A stretch of DNA of 64,000 nucleotides from Vogesella fluminis (GTDB taxonomy: Bacteria; Pseudomonadota; Gammaproteobacteria; Burkholderiales; Chromobacteriaceae), in the NCBI RefSeq assembly GCF_014652335.1, contig NZ_BMYP01000003.1, positions 58,022 to 122,021 on the forward strand, written 5' to 3'. Position 1 is the stretch's first letter; each line of letters starts with the position of its first letter. The translations under genes and the position numbers were made by a program. Below are positions 53,092 through 62,099 of the stretch, in pieces. The notes under the pieces are model-generated. The model saw only the letters and a list, made by a program, of their open reading frames with translations, searched no databases and was not told the DNA's origin.

Positions 53092-54974
53092 GCGCCGGTA
53101 CGCGACACGACCTGGAGCGGATGAGCAACGAAATCATCCATCGCGGGCCGGACGGGGTCGGCTATTGGACGGACCCGGCGCAGGGCGTCTATCTCGGGCA
53201 CCGCCGGCTGGCGATTCTCGATCTGGCCGGCGGCCAGCAACCGATGTGGACCGCCGATGGCGCACTGGGCGTGGTGTTCAATGGCGAGATCTACAATTAT
53301 CGCGAGCTACGCACCGAGCTGGAGCGGGCCGGCCATGTGTTCGTGACCGATCATTCGGATACGGAAGTATTGCTGCACGGCTACCGCGAGTGGGGCGAAG
53401 CGCTAACCGGGCGGCTGAACGGCATGTGGGCGTTCGCGCTGTATGACCGCCGCCAGGCGCGGCTATTCTGCAGTCGTGACCGCTTCGGCAAAAAACCGTT
53501 CTACTACACGCTGCAGCAGGGCAGCTTTGTGTTTGCCTCCGAACTGACCGCCTTGCTGTGCCATCCGGCGGTGACGGCCACCGTGTCCCGCGCGGCAATC
53601 CGCAAATACATTGCCTACGGTTACCTGCCGGCCCCCAACACGCCATACCACGCCATCCACAAACTGCCAGCCGGCTGTTCGCTGGTCTTTACCCTCGACA
53701 GCAGCAGCTTGCGTCTTTCCCGTTACTGGTCTTTCGTGCTGGAGCCGGCGGACTCACGCCCGGCCGGCATTGAAAAGCAATGGCAAGAAGAGCTATTGGA
53801 AAAGCTTGATAAAGCCGTGGCTTGCCGGCTGGTCGCCGATGTCCCGCTCGGCGTGTTTCTTAGCGGCGGTATCGACTCTTCCGCCGTCGCCGCGCTGGCG
53901 GCGCGGCAATGCGGAGCCGGGCAACTGCAAACCTTCAATATCGGCTTTGACGTCGCCGGCTTTGACGAGTCCGCGCACGCGCGGCGCGTCGCCGCCTTGC
54001 TGGACACCCGCCATCACGAGGCCATCCTGTCGCTGGACGTCGCGCGCAGCCTGTTACCCGCCATCACCGGCAAGCTGGACGAGCCGATGGCGGACAGTTC
54101 GTTGCTGCCCACCAGCCTGCTGTGCCAGCACGCGCGGCGCCATGTCACCGTTGCCTTGGGCGGTGACGGCGCCGACGAGCTGTTCGCCGGTTACGCACCG
54201 TTCCGGGCGCTGCGCTGGGCCAGCCATTACCAGAAGCTGGTACCGGGCCCGCTGCACACGGCCATCCGCCTGCTGGCCAATCGCCTGCCCGTCGGCGATG
54301 GCTATATGAGCCTGGATTTCAAACTCAAGCGAACGCTGCAGGGGCTGAGCCATCCGCCCCGGCTGTGGCTGCCGGAGTGGATGTGCCCACTGGACGATAC
54401 CGCGCTCGCCGAGTGCTTCATGGAGCCGGTCGATCCGGAAGAGCTGTTCTCGGAGGCCATCGCGGCGTGGGAGCGCTGCAGCCAGCCCAATCTGGTAGAC
54501 CGCAGCCTGCAGTTCTTCACCGACATCTACCTGCAGGACGACATTCTCGCCAAGGTCGATCGCGCCAGCATGATGCACTCGCTGGAGGTGCGCTCCCCCT
54601 TCCTGGACATCAATGTCGTTGATTTGGCAAGAAAAATACCTTCGGAATACAAGCTGCGTCGTGGCGAAACGAAGTACATCCTGAAACAGGCACTGGCACA
54701 GGTCCTGCCGCAGGACATTCTGCAGCGGCCGAAGCAGGGCTTTGCGGTGCCGATTGCCAGGTGGCTGCGCGACGATACGCTGCAGCTGGACGAATCCGGC
54801 ACCACCGCCGGGCTGAATGGCACCTTCATTGCCAAAACCGTTGCCGATTACCGGCAACACCACAGCAACCGGCACCACTTCCTGTGGGGGCAATGGACGC
54901 TGGCGCAGGTGATGCAACGTCATGCCGCGCTGGCCAGTGCGCCCGGCACAGTCGAGGCCATGCCTGTGCTTTAG
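53067..54974 (+). CDS. asnB: Glutamine-dependent asparagine synthetase-like amidotransferase
   Basis: A 635-residue class II amidotransferase. The N-terminal glutaminase starts with the nucleophile Cys2 (MCGIVGFVG) and includes RLAILDLAGG and VFNGEIYNYRELR; the synthetase half has the pyrophosphate loop SGGIDSSAVAALAA near 266-279. All key residues are there. Such enzymes in polysaccharide clusters often amidate a sugar acid rather than make asparagine; position among glycosyltransferases supports that, but free asparagine synthesis is possible. It begins inside the end of the GT2 gene, so translation is coupled. Confidence 0.85.
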   Translation: MCGIVGFVGAGTRHDLERMSNEIIHRGPDGVGYWTDPAQGVYLGHRRLAILDLAGGQQPMWTADGALGVVFNGEIYNYRELRTELERAGHVFVTDHSDTEVLLHGYREWGEALTGRLNGMWAFALYDRRQARLFCSRDRFGKKPFYYTLQQGSFVFASELTALLCHPAVTATVSRAAIRKYIAYGYLPAPNTPYHAIHKLPAGCSLVFTLDSSSLRLSRYWSFVLEPADSRPAGIEKQWQEELLEKLDKAVACRLVADVPLGVFLSGGIDSSAVAALAARQCGAGQLQTFNIGFDVAGFDESAHARRVAALLDTRHHEAILSLDVARSLLPAITGKLDEPMADSSLLPTSLLCQHARRHVTVALGGDGADELFAGYAPFRALRWASHYQKLVPGPLHTAIRLLANRLPVGDGYMSLDFKLKRTLQGLSHPPRLWLPEWMCPLDDTALAECFMEPVDPEELFSEAIAAWERCSQPNLVDRSLQFFTDIYLQDDILAKVDRASMMHSLEVRSPFLDINVVDLARKIPSEYKLRRGETKYILKQALAQVLPQDILQRPKQGFAVPIARWLRDDTLQLDESGTTAGLNGTFIAKTVADYRQHHSNRHHFLWGQWTLAQVMQRHAALASAPGTVEAMPVL

Positions 54975-55004
54975 GCTACAGGCACGACAACAAGCGCTTC
55001 AGCA

Positions 55005-55033
55005 AAAAGCCCTGATCGACTCGACCAGGGCTT
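55005..55033 (-). terminator. Rho-independent terminator of recN
   Basis: On the minus strand AAGCCCTG and CAGGGCTT pair with an inner TCGA-TCGA segment, and a T-run follows. It starts 17 bases after the recN stop codon, next to a full repeat copy. Confidence 0.8.
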
Positions 55034-55037
55034 CGCC

Positions 55038-55051
55038 TTGCGGCCAACCTT
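55038..55051 (-). repeat. Full-length uptake-like repeat overlapping the recN stop codon
   Basis: Exact 14/14 copy on the minus strand; its first two A bases belong to the TAA stop of recN, and the terminator hairpin begins about 4 bases further. Confidence 0.7.
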
Positions 55052-56714
55052 ATTCCGCGTTCGCCAGCAGCATCTCGCTGGCGTGTTGCCGCGTGGTGCT
55101 GGTGATGTCCTCGCCGCCCAGCATCCGCGCCAGTTCGTCGATGCGCTGCACCTGGTCCAGCGGCTGGATGCGGCTCACGGTACGGCCATCGACGCCGGAC
55201 TTGCTGACCTGCCAGTGCTGGCTGGCGCAGGACGCCACCTGCGGCAGGTGCGTCACGCACAGCACCTGGTAGCGTTCGCCCAGCTGCCGTAACAGCTTGC
55301 CGACCACCTCGGCGACGCGGCCGCCGATACCGACGTCCACTTCGTCGAAAATCAGCGTCGGCACGCTGGCAACCTGACTGATCACCACCTGCATCGCCAG
55401 GCTGATGCGCGACAGCTCACCACCGGACGCCACCTTGGCCAGCGGCCGCAGGGTGCTGCCCTGGTTGGCCGCCACCAGATACTCGACGGCTTCCAGGCCA
55501 TTGGCGGTCGGTTCCGCCGCGGCGGACAGCTCGATGGCAAAGCGCGCGCCCTCCATCGCCAGCCGCTGCATCTCGGTACTGATGCGGGACGACAGTTCGT
55601 TGGCGGCCTGGCGGCGCTTTCCGGACAGCGCCTCGGCATGGGCACGGTAGCGTGCCAGCGCCGCCGATTCGGCGACGGCCAGCGTTTCCTGATCGGTCGA
55701 TGCCTCCAGTGCGGCCAACTGTTGCTGCCAGTCGGCCAGTTTTTTCGGCAGTTCTTCCGGCGTGCAGCGGTACTTGCGGGCGATGCGCATCAGCACATCG
55801 AGGCGTGCCTCGACATCCAGCAGCTGCTTGGGGTCGTCGTCAAAATCGCTGCCGTAGCTGCGCAGGCTGTACACCACCTCGCGCAATTCGGCATCGACCG
55901 AATCCAGCAGTGCCAGCGATTCCGCCAGCCGCGTATCCAGCGCCGACAGCCGCCCAAGGCGGTTCTGCACCTGTGATAGCAGCGACAGGCAGTTGCCGTC
56001 CATGTCGGACAGCACATCCACTGCCAGCTGCGCGGTTTGCGCCAGTTCGGCGGCATTGGCCAGCCGCGAGTGCTGCTGGTTGAGCTGCGGCCATTCGTCG
56101 GCCTGCAGGTTCAGCTCGCTCAGTTCGTTGATCTGCCAGGTCAGGCGCTCGCGCTCGACTTCCGATTCGCGCGACAGCCGCTCGGCGTCCTCGCGCTGGC
56201 GTCGCGCCTGCTGCCAGTCCTGCCACGCCTCGCGCACGTCGCGCGCCAGCTGCGTACTGCCGGCGTAGGCGTCGAGCAGCGCACGCTGGGTGTCGGCGCG
56301 CATCAGCGACTGGTGTGCGTGCTGGCCGTGGATGTCGACCAGATACTCGCCGATGGCCTTGAGCTGGCTTTGCGTCGCCTGCTGGCCGTTGATGAAACTG
56401 CGCGAGCGGCCGTTGCGATCCACCAGGCGGCGGATCAGCAGCTCGTCCTCGTCGCCGCTCAGCTCGTTGTCCTGCAGCCAGGCACGCAGGTCCGGGCTGT
56501 TGTGGATGGAAAACTGCGCGGCGATTTCAGCGCGCTCGGCGCCGTCGCGGATCTGGCCGGCATCGGCACGGTCGCCCATCAGCAGGCCCAGCGCATCGAG
56601 GATGATGGATTTGCCGGCGCCGGTTTCACCGGTAAGCACGGTAAAGCCGGCATGAAAGTCGAGATCGAGCTGATCGACGATGACAAAGTCGCGAACATTC
56701 AGTGACAGCAGCAT
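55050..56714 (-). CDS. recN: DNA repair protein RecN
   Basis: A 554-residue SMC-like ATPase acting in double-strand-break repair. Walker A GETGAGKS at 29-36 is followed by the two coiled-coil arms and the C-terminal ABC signature ASGGELSRISLAMQ and Walker B TLIFDEVDVGIGG. Length is normal. The upstream gene nadK ends 14 bases away on the same strand, so they are probably one unit. Repeats at 55038 and 55710. Confidence 0.95.
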   Translation of the reverse strand: MLLSLNVRDFVIVDQLDLDFHAGFTVLTGETGAGKSIILDALGLLMGDRADAGQIRDGAERAEIAAQFSIHNSPDLRAWLQDNELSGDEDELLIRRLVDRNGRSRSFINGQQATQSQLKAIGEYLVDIHGQHAHQSLMRADTQRALLDAYAGSTQLARDVREAWQDWQQARRQREDAERLSRESEVERERLTWQINELSELNLQADEWPQLNQQHSRLANAAELAQTAQLAVDVLSDMDGNCLSLLSQVQNRLGRLSALDTRLAESLALLDSVDAELREVVYSLRSYGSDFDDDPKQLLDVEARLDVLMRIARKYRCTPEELPKKLADWQQQLAALEASTDQETLAVAESAALARYRAHAEALSGKRRQAANELSSRISTEMQRLAMEGARFAIELSAAAEPTANGLEAVEYLVAANQGSTLRPLAKVASGGELSRISLAMQVVISQVASVPTLIFDEVDVGIGGRVAEVVGKLLRQLGERYQVLCVTHLPQVASCASQHWQVSKSGVDGRTVSRIQPLDQVQRIDELARMLGGEDITSTTRQHASEMLLANAE

Positions 56715-56728
56715 GGTCTTGTGATTTC

Positions 56729-57613
56729 TCAGAGCAGGCGCTCGCCCCAGTGAAGCTTGTGGCGCAGCATGTCGTAGTAGTTGTAGCCAATCGGGTGCAG
56801 GATTTTCAGCGTGTTGCGGTAGCTGCGCACGATGACCCTGTCCATTTCCATCAAGTCGCAGTGCGACTGGCCGTCAAAGTGCACGTGCGTGTCCAGCCCG
56901 CGCGTGAGCATGAACGCCACCTCGCAGTTGTCGCTGACCGCGATCGGCCGGTTGCTGAGCGACTGCGGGCAGATCGGCACCAGCGCCATCGCACGCAGTG
57001 TCGGATGCAGAATCGGCCCGCCGGAGGCCAGCGAGTAAGCAGTAGAGCCGGTCGGGGTGCTGATGATCAGGCCGTCGGAGCGCTGGCTGTAGACAAACTG
57101 GTTGTCGACGAACACTTCAAACTCGATCATCGAACCGAGCGCGCCGCGGCTGATCACTACGTCGTTGAGCGCCAGCGCGCTGGTGATTTCCGCCTCTTCG
57201 CGGATCACCGACGCCTGCAGCAGGATGCGTTCCTCCGGCACAAACTGGCCTTCCAGAATCTGGTCGATGGCGCCCAGCATTTCGTGCAGCGGAATGTCGG
57301 TCATGAAGCCGAGCCGGCCCTGGTTGATGCCGACCAGCGGTACGCGGTAGGCGGCCAGCACGCGGGCGATCGACAGCATGGTGCCGTCGCCGCCGAGCAC
57401 GATCACCAGATCGGCAAGCTTGCCCAGATCATCGCGTTCGACCGCAGGGTAGGCCGGTGTGTTGTCGTCCGCCGGCGGCATGCTTTCCGCGTCGATCAGC
57501 ACCCGCACGCCGCGCTGGGTCAGGTGCGCGGCCAAGGTGAGCAGCGATTCGATGATGTGCGGTTTGCTGTGTCGGGCAACCAGGCCGATCACACTGAACA
57601 GGTTCTTGGTCAT
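56729..57613 (-). CDS. nadK: NAD kinase
   Basis: A 294-residue enzyme making NADP from NAD and ATP. The GGDG motif lies at 74-77 (VIVLGGDGTMLSIAR), with the NAD-binding NDVVISRG and GDGLIISTPTGSTAYSLASGGP-type loop (SDGLIISTPTGSTAYS). Its start overlaps the response-regulator stop by 4 bases and recN follows, linking NADP supply, DNA repair and the two-component pair in transcription. Confidence 0.95.
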   Translation of the reverse strand: MTKNLFSVIGLVARHSKPHIIESLLTLAAHLTQRGVRVLIDAESMPPADDNTPAYPAVERDDLGKLADLVIVLGGDGTMLSIARVLAAYRVPLVGINQGRLGFMTDIPLHEMLGAIDQILEGQFVPEERILLQASVIREEAEITSALALNDVVISRGALGSMIEFEVFVDNQFVYSQRSDGLIISTPTGSTAYSLASGGPILHPTLRAMALVPICPQSLSNRPIAVSDNCEVAFMLTRGLDTHVHFDGQSHCDLMEMDRVIVRSYRNTLKILHPIGYNYYDMLRHKLHWGERLL

Positions 57614-58254
57614 GATGGATGCGTGATGCTTTCGGTGCCGGTAATCGGCAAGGCTTTCAGGTAGAAGCGGATCAACTCCGCCAGCGAATTGACGCCCAGC
57701 TTGTTGAACAGGTTGGCGCGGTGCGCCTCGATGGTGCGCGGCGAGACGTCCAGCTCTTTGGCGATTTCCTTGCTGGACAGGCCGTCGGCCACCAGCCGCA
57801 GGATCACCATCTCGCGCTCGGTGACTTTTTCCAGCTGCTGCTTGACCTCGGCGGTTTCCGCCTCATGCTGTTGCAGCTGGATGCTGTTGCGGATCGCCTT
57901 GCGCAGGCTTTCCAGCAGCCGGTTGCGGTCGATCGGCTTGGTGATGAAATCGACCGCACCGCCGCGGAAGGCGCGGGTGCATTGTTCCAGGTCGCCGTGG
58001 CCGGTGATGAAGATGATCGGCAGCCGGTTTTCCTTGATGCTGAGGATGTCCTGCAGCGCAAGGCCGTTGATGTCCGGCATGCGGATATCCAGCACCAGGC
58101 AGCCGATATCGCCGGGGGTGTAGGTCTGCAAAAAGGAAGACGCACTGTCGAAGGTCAATACATGCAGCCCTTGGGTGCCGATGAGGATGGCGAGTGCATC
58201 GCGTACGCCGGGATCGTCATCGACCACGTAAACGGATGGTGTCATCGATGCCAT
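57610..58254 (-). CDS. FixJ/TodT-type response regulator
   Basis: A 214-residue regulator: receiver domain with D12-D13 and phosphoacceptor D56 (VLDIRMPD), TKPID lysine region, a linker, and a LuxR-type helix-turn-helix (LRLVADGLSSKEIAKELDVSPRTIEAHRANLFNKL). It is the partner of the preceding histidine kinase; the kinase stop TAA overlaps its ATG by one base. Targets are unknown. Confidence 0.9.
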   Translation of the reverse strand: MASMTPSVYVVDDDPGVRDALAILIGTQGLHVLTFDSASSFLQTYTPGDIGCLVLDIRMPDINGLALQDILSIKENRLPIIFITGHGDLEQCTRAFRGGAVDFITKPIDRNRLLESLRKAIRNSIQLQQHEAETAEVKQQLEKVTEREMVILRLVADGLSSKEIAKELDVSPRTIEAHRANLFNKLGVNSLAELIRFYLKALPITGTESITHPS

Positions 58255-60443
58255 TATTGCTGTTCCTCTTTTGCGTCGGGATGGCTGTTTTTCAGTGCCG
58301 GCAAGGTCAGTGAAAATTCCGCGCCGCCGGTTTCCAGATTGCGGGCGGCCAGACGGCCTCCGATGCTTTCGATGATGGTCTGGCTGATGGTCAGCCCCAG
58401 GCCCATGCCTTCGCTTTTTGAACTGTAAAACGGGTCAAATACGTGCGGCAGGACATTTTCCGGTATGCCGGTGCCGTTGTCACGGATTCCCAGCCGGATG
58501 TGACGGCCACGGCGCTCGCTGTAGGCGAAGATCCGCATCGGCTCATCATTGCGGTTTTTCTCGGCCATGGCATCGACGGCGTTTTTGATCAGGTTGATGA
58601 TTACCTGCTCCAGCTGGATGCTGTCCGCCATCACCTGCGGCAGGTTTTCTGCCAGATCGGTGGTGACGATCACCTCGCGCGCGGCCAGCTCGTTTTTGGT
58701 CAGGTCCAGCGCGCTGCGCAATGCATCGTTGATGTTGAGCGGCGCCACCTCCGGCTGCTTGCGGCTGGCCAGCTCACGCAGGCGGCGGATGATCTGGCCG
58801 GCCCGATTGGCCTGCCGCACCGAGGAGACCAGCGAAATGCGCAGCAACACCGGGTCCGGATTGGCATCGTCCATCATTGCAAGGCAGGCTTCGTTGTAAC
58901 TCATGATCGCCGACAGCGGCTGGTTGATCTCGTGCGCCACGCCGGACGACATTTCGCCCAAGGTATTGATGCGGGCAACGCGCGCCAGCTCGTCCTGATG
59001 CTTCTTCAGCTGCATCTCGCTGGCTTTCAGCGCGGCGACCATGTCCTGGCGCAGCTTGCCGACATGTCGGAAACAGAGTAGATAGCGTGCCGCAACGTTG
59101 GCCGCATCGTTCAGCGGGATGAACTCGCCCTCGATCTCGCTTTCCTGGCCGTTGGCATCGATCAGGATGCTGCCCGGCGGCAGCATCGCCCGCATTTTTT
59201 TCTCGATCAGGCGCGGCAGCACGTGGACACGGCGCTGGTTACGCGGATAGCAGATGCCGAAATCGGCACCGGCCAGTAGCTTGCCCGGCAAGTCGTTATC
59301 GCCGGTCAGCACCATGGCCCGGGCATTGGCGTACAAAATCTGGCTGCGCGCCGATAGCAGCAATACCGCCTCGTCCATCGCCTGCAGTGCAATATGTTCC
59401 AGTGCAGCCCGTGGCTGTGGAGCAGGGGGGGGCGAGGGCGGCGGCCCGGGTGGCCGGACGGGGCGGTAAAACCACTGGCGGGACAGCAGGCCGGCGCCCA
59501 TCAGGCCGGCACCGGCAAGCAGCAGCCACTGCAGGGCGTTCGGCGGCGACATGCTCAACTGCAGTACATATGGCAGGGTATGGCCGGGTGCGGCCAACGT
59601 TTGCTGTTGCCGCAGCAGTATTTGCGGGACCGCAAGCGGGGTGTCCGCCGGGATGGCATTGGCCGCCTGCGGCAGGTCCGTGATGGTACTGATCGACAGT
59701 TGCCACTGGCTATTTGCCGGCAGTGGCAGCAGTTGGCGCACGTCGATAAAAACAACAGCCACACCGCTTGCCTGGCTCAGCCGCTCCGCCATGCTGTCCG
59801 GCAACGCGCCGCCAGCATAGGCCGCCTTGACGAAAGCCAATCCCGGCGCACCATCACGATAGGTAAACGGCCTGCTGGCCTGCACTTCACCGCTGCTGAT
59901 GGCGGCTTTGACTGCTGCCGCAAAAAAGCGGTCGGCAGCCAGATCCAGCCCTTGCAGATAGTCAAGGCGTCCGTCGGGGCGGTCCGGGTGCAGGTTGGCC
60001 AGCGGGATGTAGTAGCTGCGTGCGGGGGCGGGGTACCAGGCGCTGCTTTCCATCCAGGTGGCAGTGCTCTGGTCGCGGTACTCGCGAATCAGGAACGGCG
60101 TACGGCGGCGGTAACTCTGTTGTACTTCGAAGGTGTCGCGACTGCCGGTGTCAACCTTGTGCTGAAAGCCGGCCGCCACCACAAATGCAGGCAATTGCGT
60201 GCCGATAGTCCCGGGAGTGGCAGCCTGCGCGGGAGCCAGCTGCTGCAATAGCAATGTGCTGTAATCCAGCTGCCGGTTCAGCAATGCCTGGTTCAGCTGT
60301 ACGGCCTGCCCGAATGTCTGCTGGTGATGGCGGGCAAGTTGCGCCGCCAGTGCATAGCACAACAGCAGGCAAAGCGCCCAGAGCAGCCACTTTGCTCCCC
60401 CGTATTGACGTGCCGTCTGCAAAACCGTTTTCGTTGTGATCAA
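58254..60443 (-). CDS. Membrane sensor histidine kinase with extracytoplasmic CHASE-like region
   Basis: A 729-residue kinase. N-terminal helix (near 18-35), an extracytoplasmic domain of about 280 residues (about 36-315, with FTYRDGAPGLAFVKAAY and IDVRQLL as in CHASE-type sensors), a second helix near 315, a proline-rich stretch, a PAS-like domain (about 355-470), HisKA with GVAHEINQPLSAIMSY (His504) and a HATPase domain (NLIKNAVDAM, RDNGTGIP, GMGLGLTIS). The signal is unknown. It is coupled to the FixJ-like regulator. Confidence 0.9.
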   Translation of the reverse strand: MITTKTVLQTARQYGGAKWLLWALCLLLCYALAAQLARHHQQTFGQAVQLNQALLNRQLDYSTLLLQQLAPAQAATPGTIGTQLPAFVVAAGFQHKVDTGSRDTFEVQQSYRRRTPFLIREYRDQSTATWMESSAWYPAPARSYYIPLANLHPDRPDGRLDYLQGLDLAADRFFAAAVKAAISSGEVQASRPFTYRDGAPGLAFVKAAYAGGALPDSMAERLSQASGVAVVFIDVRQLLPLPANSQWQLSISTITDLPQAANAIPADTPLAVPQILLRQQQTLAAPGHTLPYVLQLSMSPPNALQWLLLAGAGLMGAGLLSRQWFYRPVRPPGPPPSPPPAPQPRAALEHIALQAMDEAVLLLSARSQILYANARAMVLTGDNDLPGKLLAGADFGICYPRNQRRVHVLPRLIEKKMRAMLPPGSILIDANGQESEIEGEFIPLNDAANVAARYLLCFRHVGKLRQDMVAALKASEMQLKKHQDELARVARINTLGEMSSGVAHEINQPLSAIMSYNEACLAMMDDANPDPVLLRISLVSSVRQANRAGQIIRRLRELASRKQPEVAPLNINDALRSALDLTKNELAAREVIVTTDLAENLPQVMADSIQLEQVIINLIKNAVDAMAEKNRNDEPMRIFAYSERRGRHIRLGIRDNGTGIPENVLPHVFDPFYSSKSEGMGLGLTISQTIIESIGGRLAARNLETGGAEFSLTLPALKNSHPDAKEEQQ

Positions 60444-60460
60444 ATCCGGACTTTCAATGA

Positions 60461-61006
60461 CTAATCAGCCAGGCCACGCTGTTGCAGCGTGCCCAGTACC
60501 TGTTCGCCTTTCATTACCTTGCCGGCAACGATTGCACGGCAATAGGGCGCGTGGGGATTCAGCTCATAATAACGGCGATGCTCGGTCTCGGCAGGATAAA
60601 AGGTGCCGGCAGGTTGCGACTGCGTCACGATTTGCACGCCGGGCGGCAAGGTTGGCCGCAACTCGGCCAGGACGCGTGCCAATGCGGCTTCCTGCTCCGG
60701 GAAGTGCCAAAACACCGCCGAGCGGTATTGCGTACCGACATCATGGCCTTGCCGGTTCGGTGTTGTCGGGTCATGCGTGGCGAAAAAAAGCCGCAGCAGA
60801 TTTTCATAGCTGACGATTTCGTCATCAAACTCGATTTCGACCGCTTCGACATGACCGGTACGGCCGCTGCACACCTGCTCGTAGCATGGATTGGCGACCG
60901 CACCGCCGGTATAACCCGGTATTACCGATACGACACCCGGTACCTGGCGGAAAACTGCTTCGGTACACCAAAAACAGCCGCCGGCAAATGTTGCCTTGTT
61001 CAACAT
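60461..61006 (-). CDS. msrA: Peptide methionine (S)-S-oxide reductase MsrA
   Basis: A 181-residue repair enzyme reducing methionine-S-sulfoxide. The catalytic motif GCFWC (C11 and C14) is intact, and C-terminal cysteine positions (PHAPYCRAI) could resolve. No signal peptide, so cytoplasmic. A full repeat copy at 60648-60661 encodes LRPTL. It lies 17 bases from the histidine kinase on the same strand, so may be the first gene of that unit. Confidence 0.94.
   Translation of the reverse strand: MLNKATFAGGCFWCTEAVFRQVPGVVSVIPGYTGGAVANPCYEQVCSGRTGHVEAVEIEFDDEIVSYENLLRLFFATHDPTTPNRQGHDVGTQYRSAVFWHFPEQEAALARVLAELRPTLPPGVQIVTQSQPAGTFYPAETEHRRYYELNPHAPYCRAIVAGKVMKGEQVLGTLQQRGLAD
60648..60661 (+). repeat. 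Full-length uptake-like repeat inside msrA
   Basis: Exact 14/14 copy on the plus strand, read by msrA on the minus strand as LRPTL. Confidence 0.65.
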
Positions 61007-61047
61007 GATGTAGTCCTTATTCCGGCATGATCCCTGCTGGCTTCATT

Positions 61048-61992
61048 TCAGGGGAGTGTAGATAAATTATCTGCCAGCAAGCGGAAAAAGCCATCACTAT
61101 CAACAGTTGTGAGATAGTTCACGTTCGCGGGTTTCCCGGTAATGCCCCACCAGTCCACCGGCGTCGCTCCCAGCGTCAATTCACTGTTCTGTTCCACCGC
61201 TACATATACCTTGCGCCCGGAGAACAGCTCCGGCTGCAGCACGTAGGCAATCACGGTCGGATCATGCAGCGGTGCGCCATCGGCACCGTAACGCTGCACA
61301 TCGAAGCGTTCCAGCGTAGTCATGATGTCGGCCGCCAGATTGCCGGCGCGGTTGGGCAGGGCGCGCAGCAAGCCGATGCGCGCCAGCGACGCGGTCGCCT
61401 TGTGAGTGACATCCAGCGGCAGCATGGTGATGGCGGCGGCGCCGCACGCCAGCACCGTGGCTGCCGCGTGCGGATCGACATAGATGTTGAACTCCGCCGA
61501 CGGCGTGATGTTGCCGCCTTCAAAGTAGGCGCCGCCCATCAGCACGATTTCGCGGATGCGGCCAACGATGTCCGGCGCGCGCACGATCGCCATCGCCAGG
61601 TTGGTCAACGGCCCCAGCATGCACAGCGTGACCGTGCCGCGCTCGCGTTCACGCAGGGTGCGGATGATGAAATCGACGGCGTGCTCCTGCTGCAACGGCA
61701 TGGCCGGCTCATGCAGTGGCACACCGTCCAGTCCGGTCTTGCCATGCACGTGTTCGGCAGTGACCAGCGGACGCAGAAGAGGGCGCTCGCAGCCGGCATG
61801 GACCGGCACCTCCGGCCTGCCGGCCCATTCACAAATGATCCGGACATTTTTTGCTGTCAGCTCCAGCGGCACATTGCCCGCCACCACTGAAATCCCGACA
61901 ACTTCGAGCCGGGACGAGCCCAAAGCTGTCAAAATAGCGACCGCATCATCCTGGCCCGGATCGGTATCAATAATTATCGCGGTCTTGTTCAT
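61048..61992 (-). CDS. Inosine-uridine-preferring nucleoside hydrolase
   Basis: A 314-residue calcium-dependent N-ribohydrolase releasing base and ribose. The N-terminal DTDPGQDDAVA is the DxDxxxDD metal site; MGGAYFEGGNITPSAEFNIYVDPHAA and HDPTVIAYVL are the other conserved segments. Substrate preference (purine or pyrimidine) is not readable. It stands alone with an opposite-strand dusC upstream. A repeat core lies at 61557. Confidence 0.92.
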   Translation of the reverse strand: MNKTAIIIDTDPGQDDAVAILTALGSSRLEVVGISVVAGNVPLELTAKNVRIICEWAGRPEVPVHAGCERPLLRPLVTAEHVHGKTGLDGVPLHEPAMPLQQEHAVDFIIRTLRERERGTVTLCMLGPLTNLAMAIVRAPDIVGRIREIVLMGGAYFEGGNITPSAEFNIYVDPHAAATVLACGAAAITMLPLDVTHKATASLARIGLLRALPNRAGNLAADIMTTLERFDVQRYGADGAPLHDPTVIAYVLQPELFSGRKVYVAVEQNSELTLGATPVDWWGITGKPANVNYLTTVDSDGFFRLLADNLSTLP

Positions 61993-62099
61993 GATGAATG
62001 GTTTGCCTTCAATGCAAAGGCGCCAAGGTTTACCACGCCCCGTTTAAAAGTCAATAGTTGGCCGCGAGACGGGGCCTTTCCGTTTCTGGTGAGAATGGC

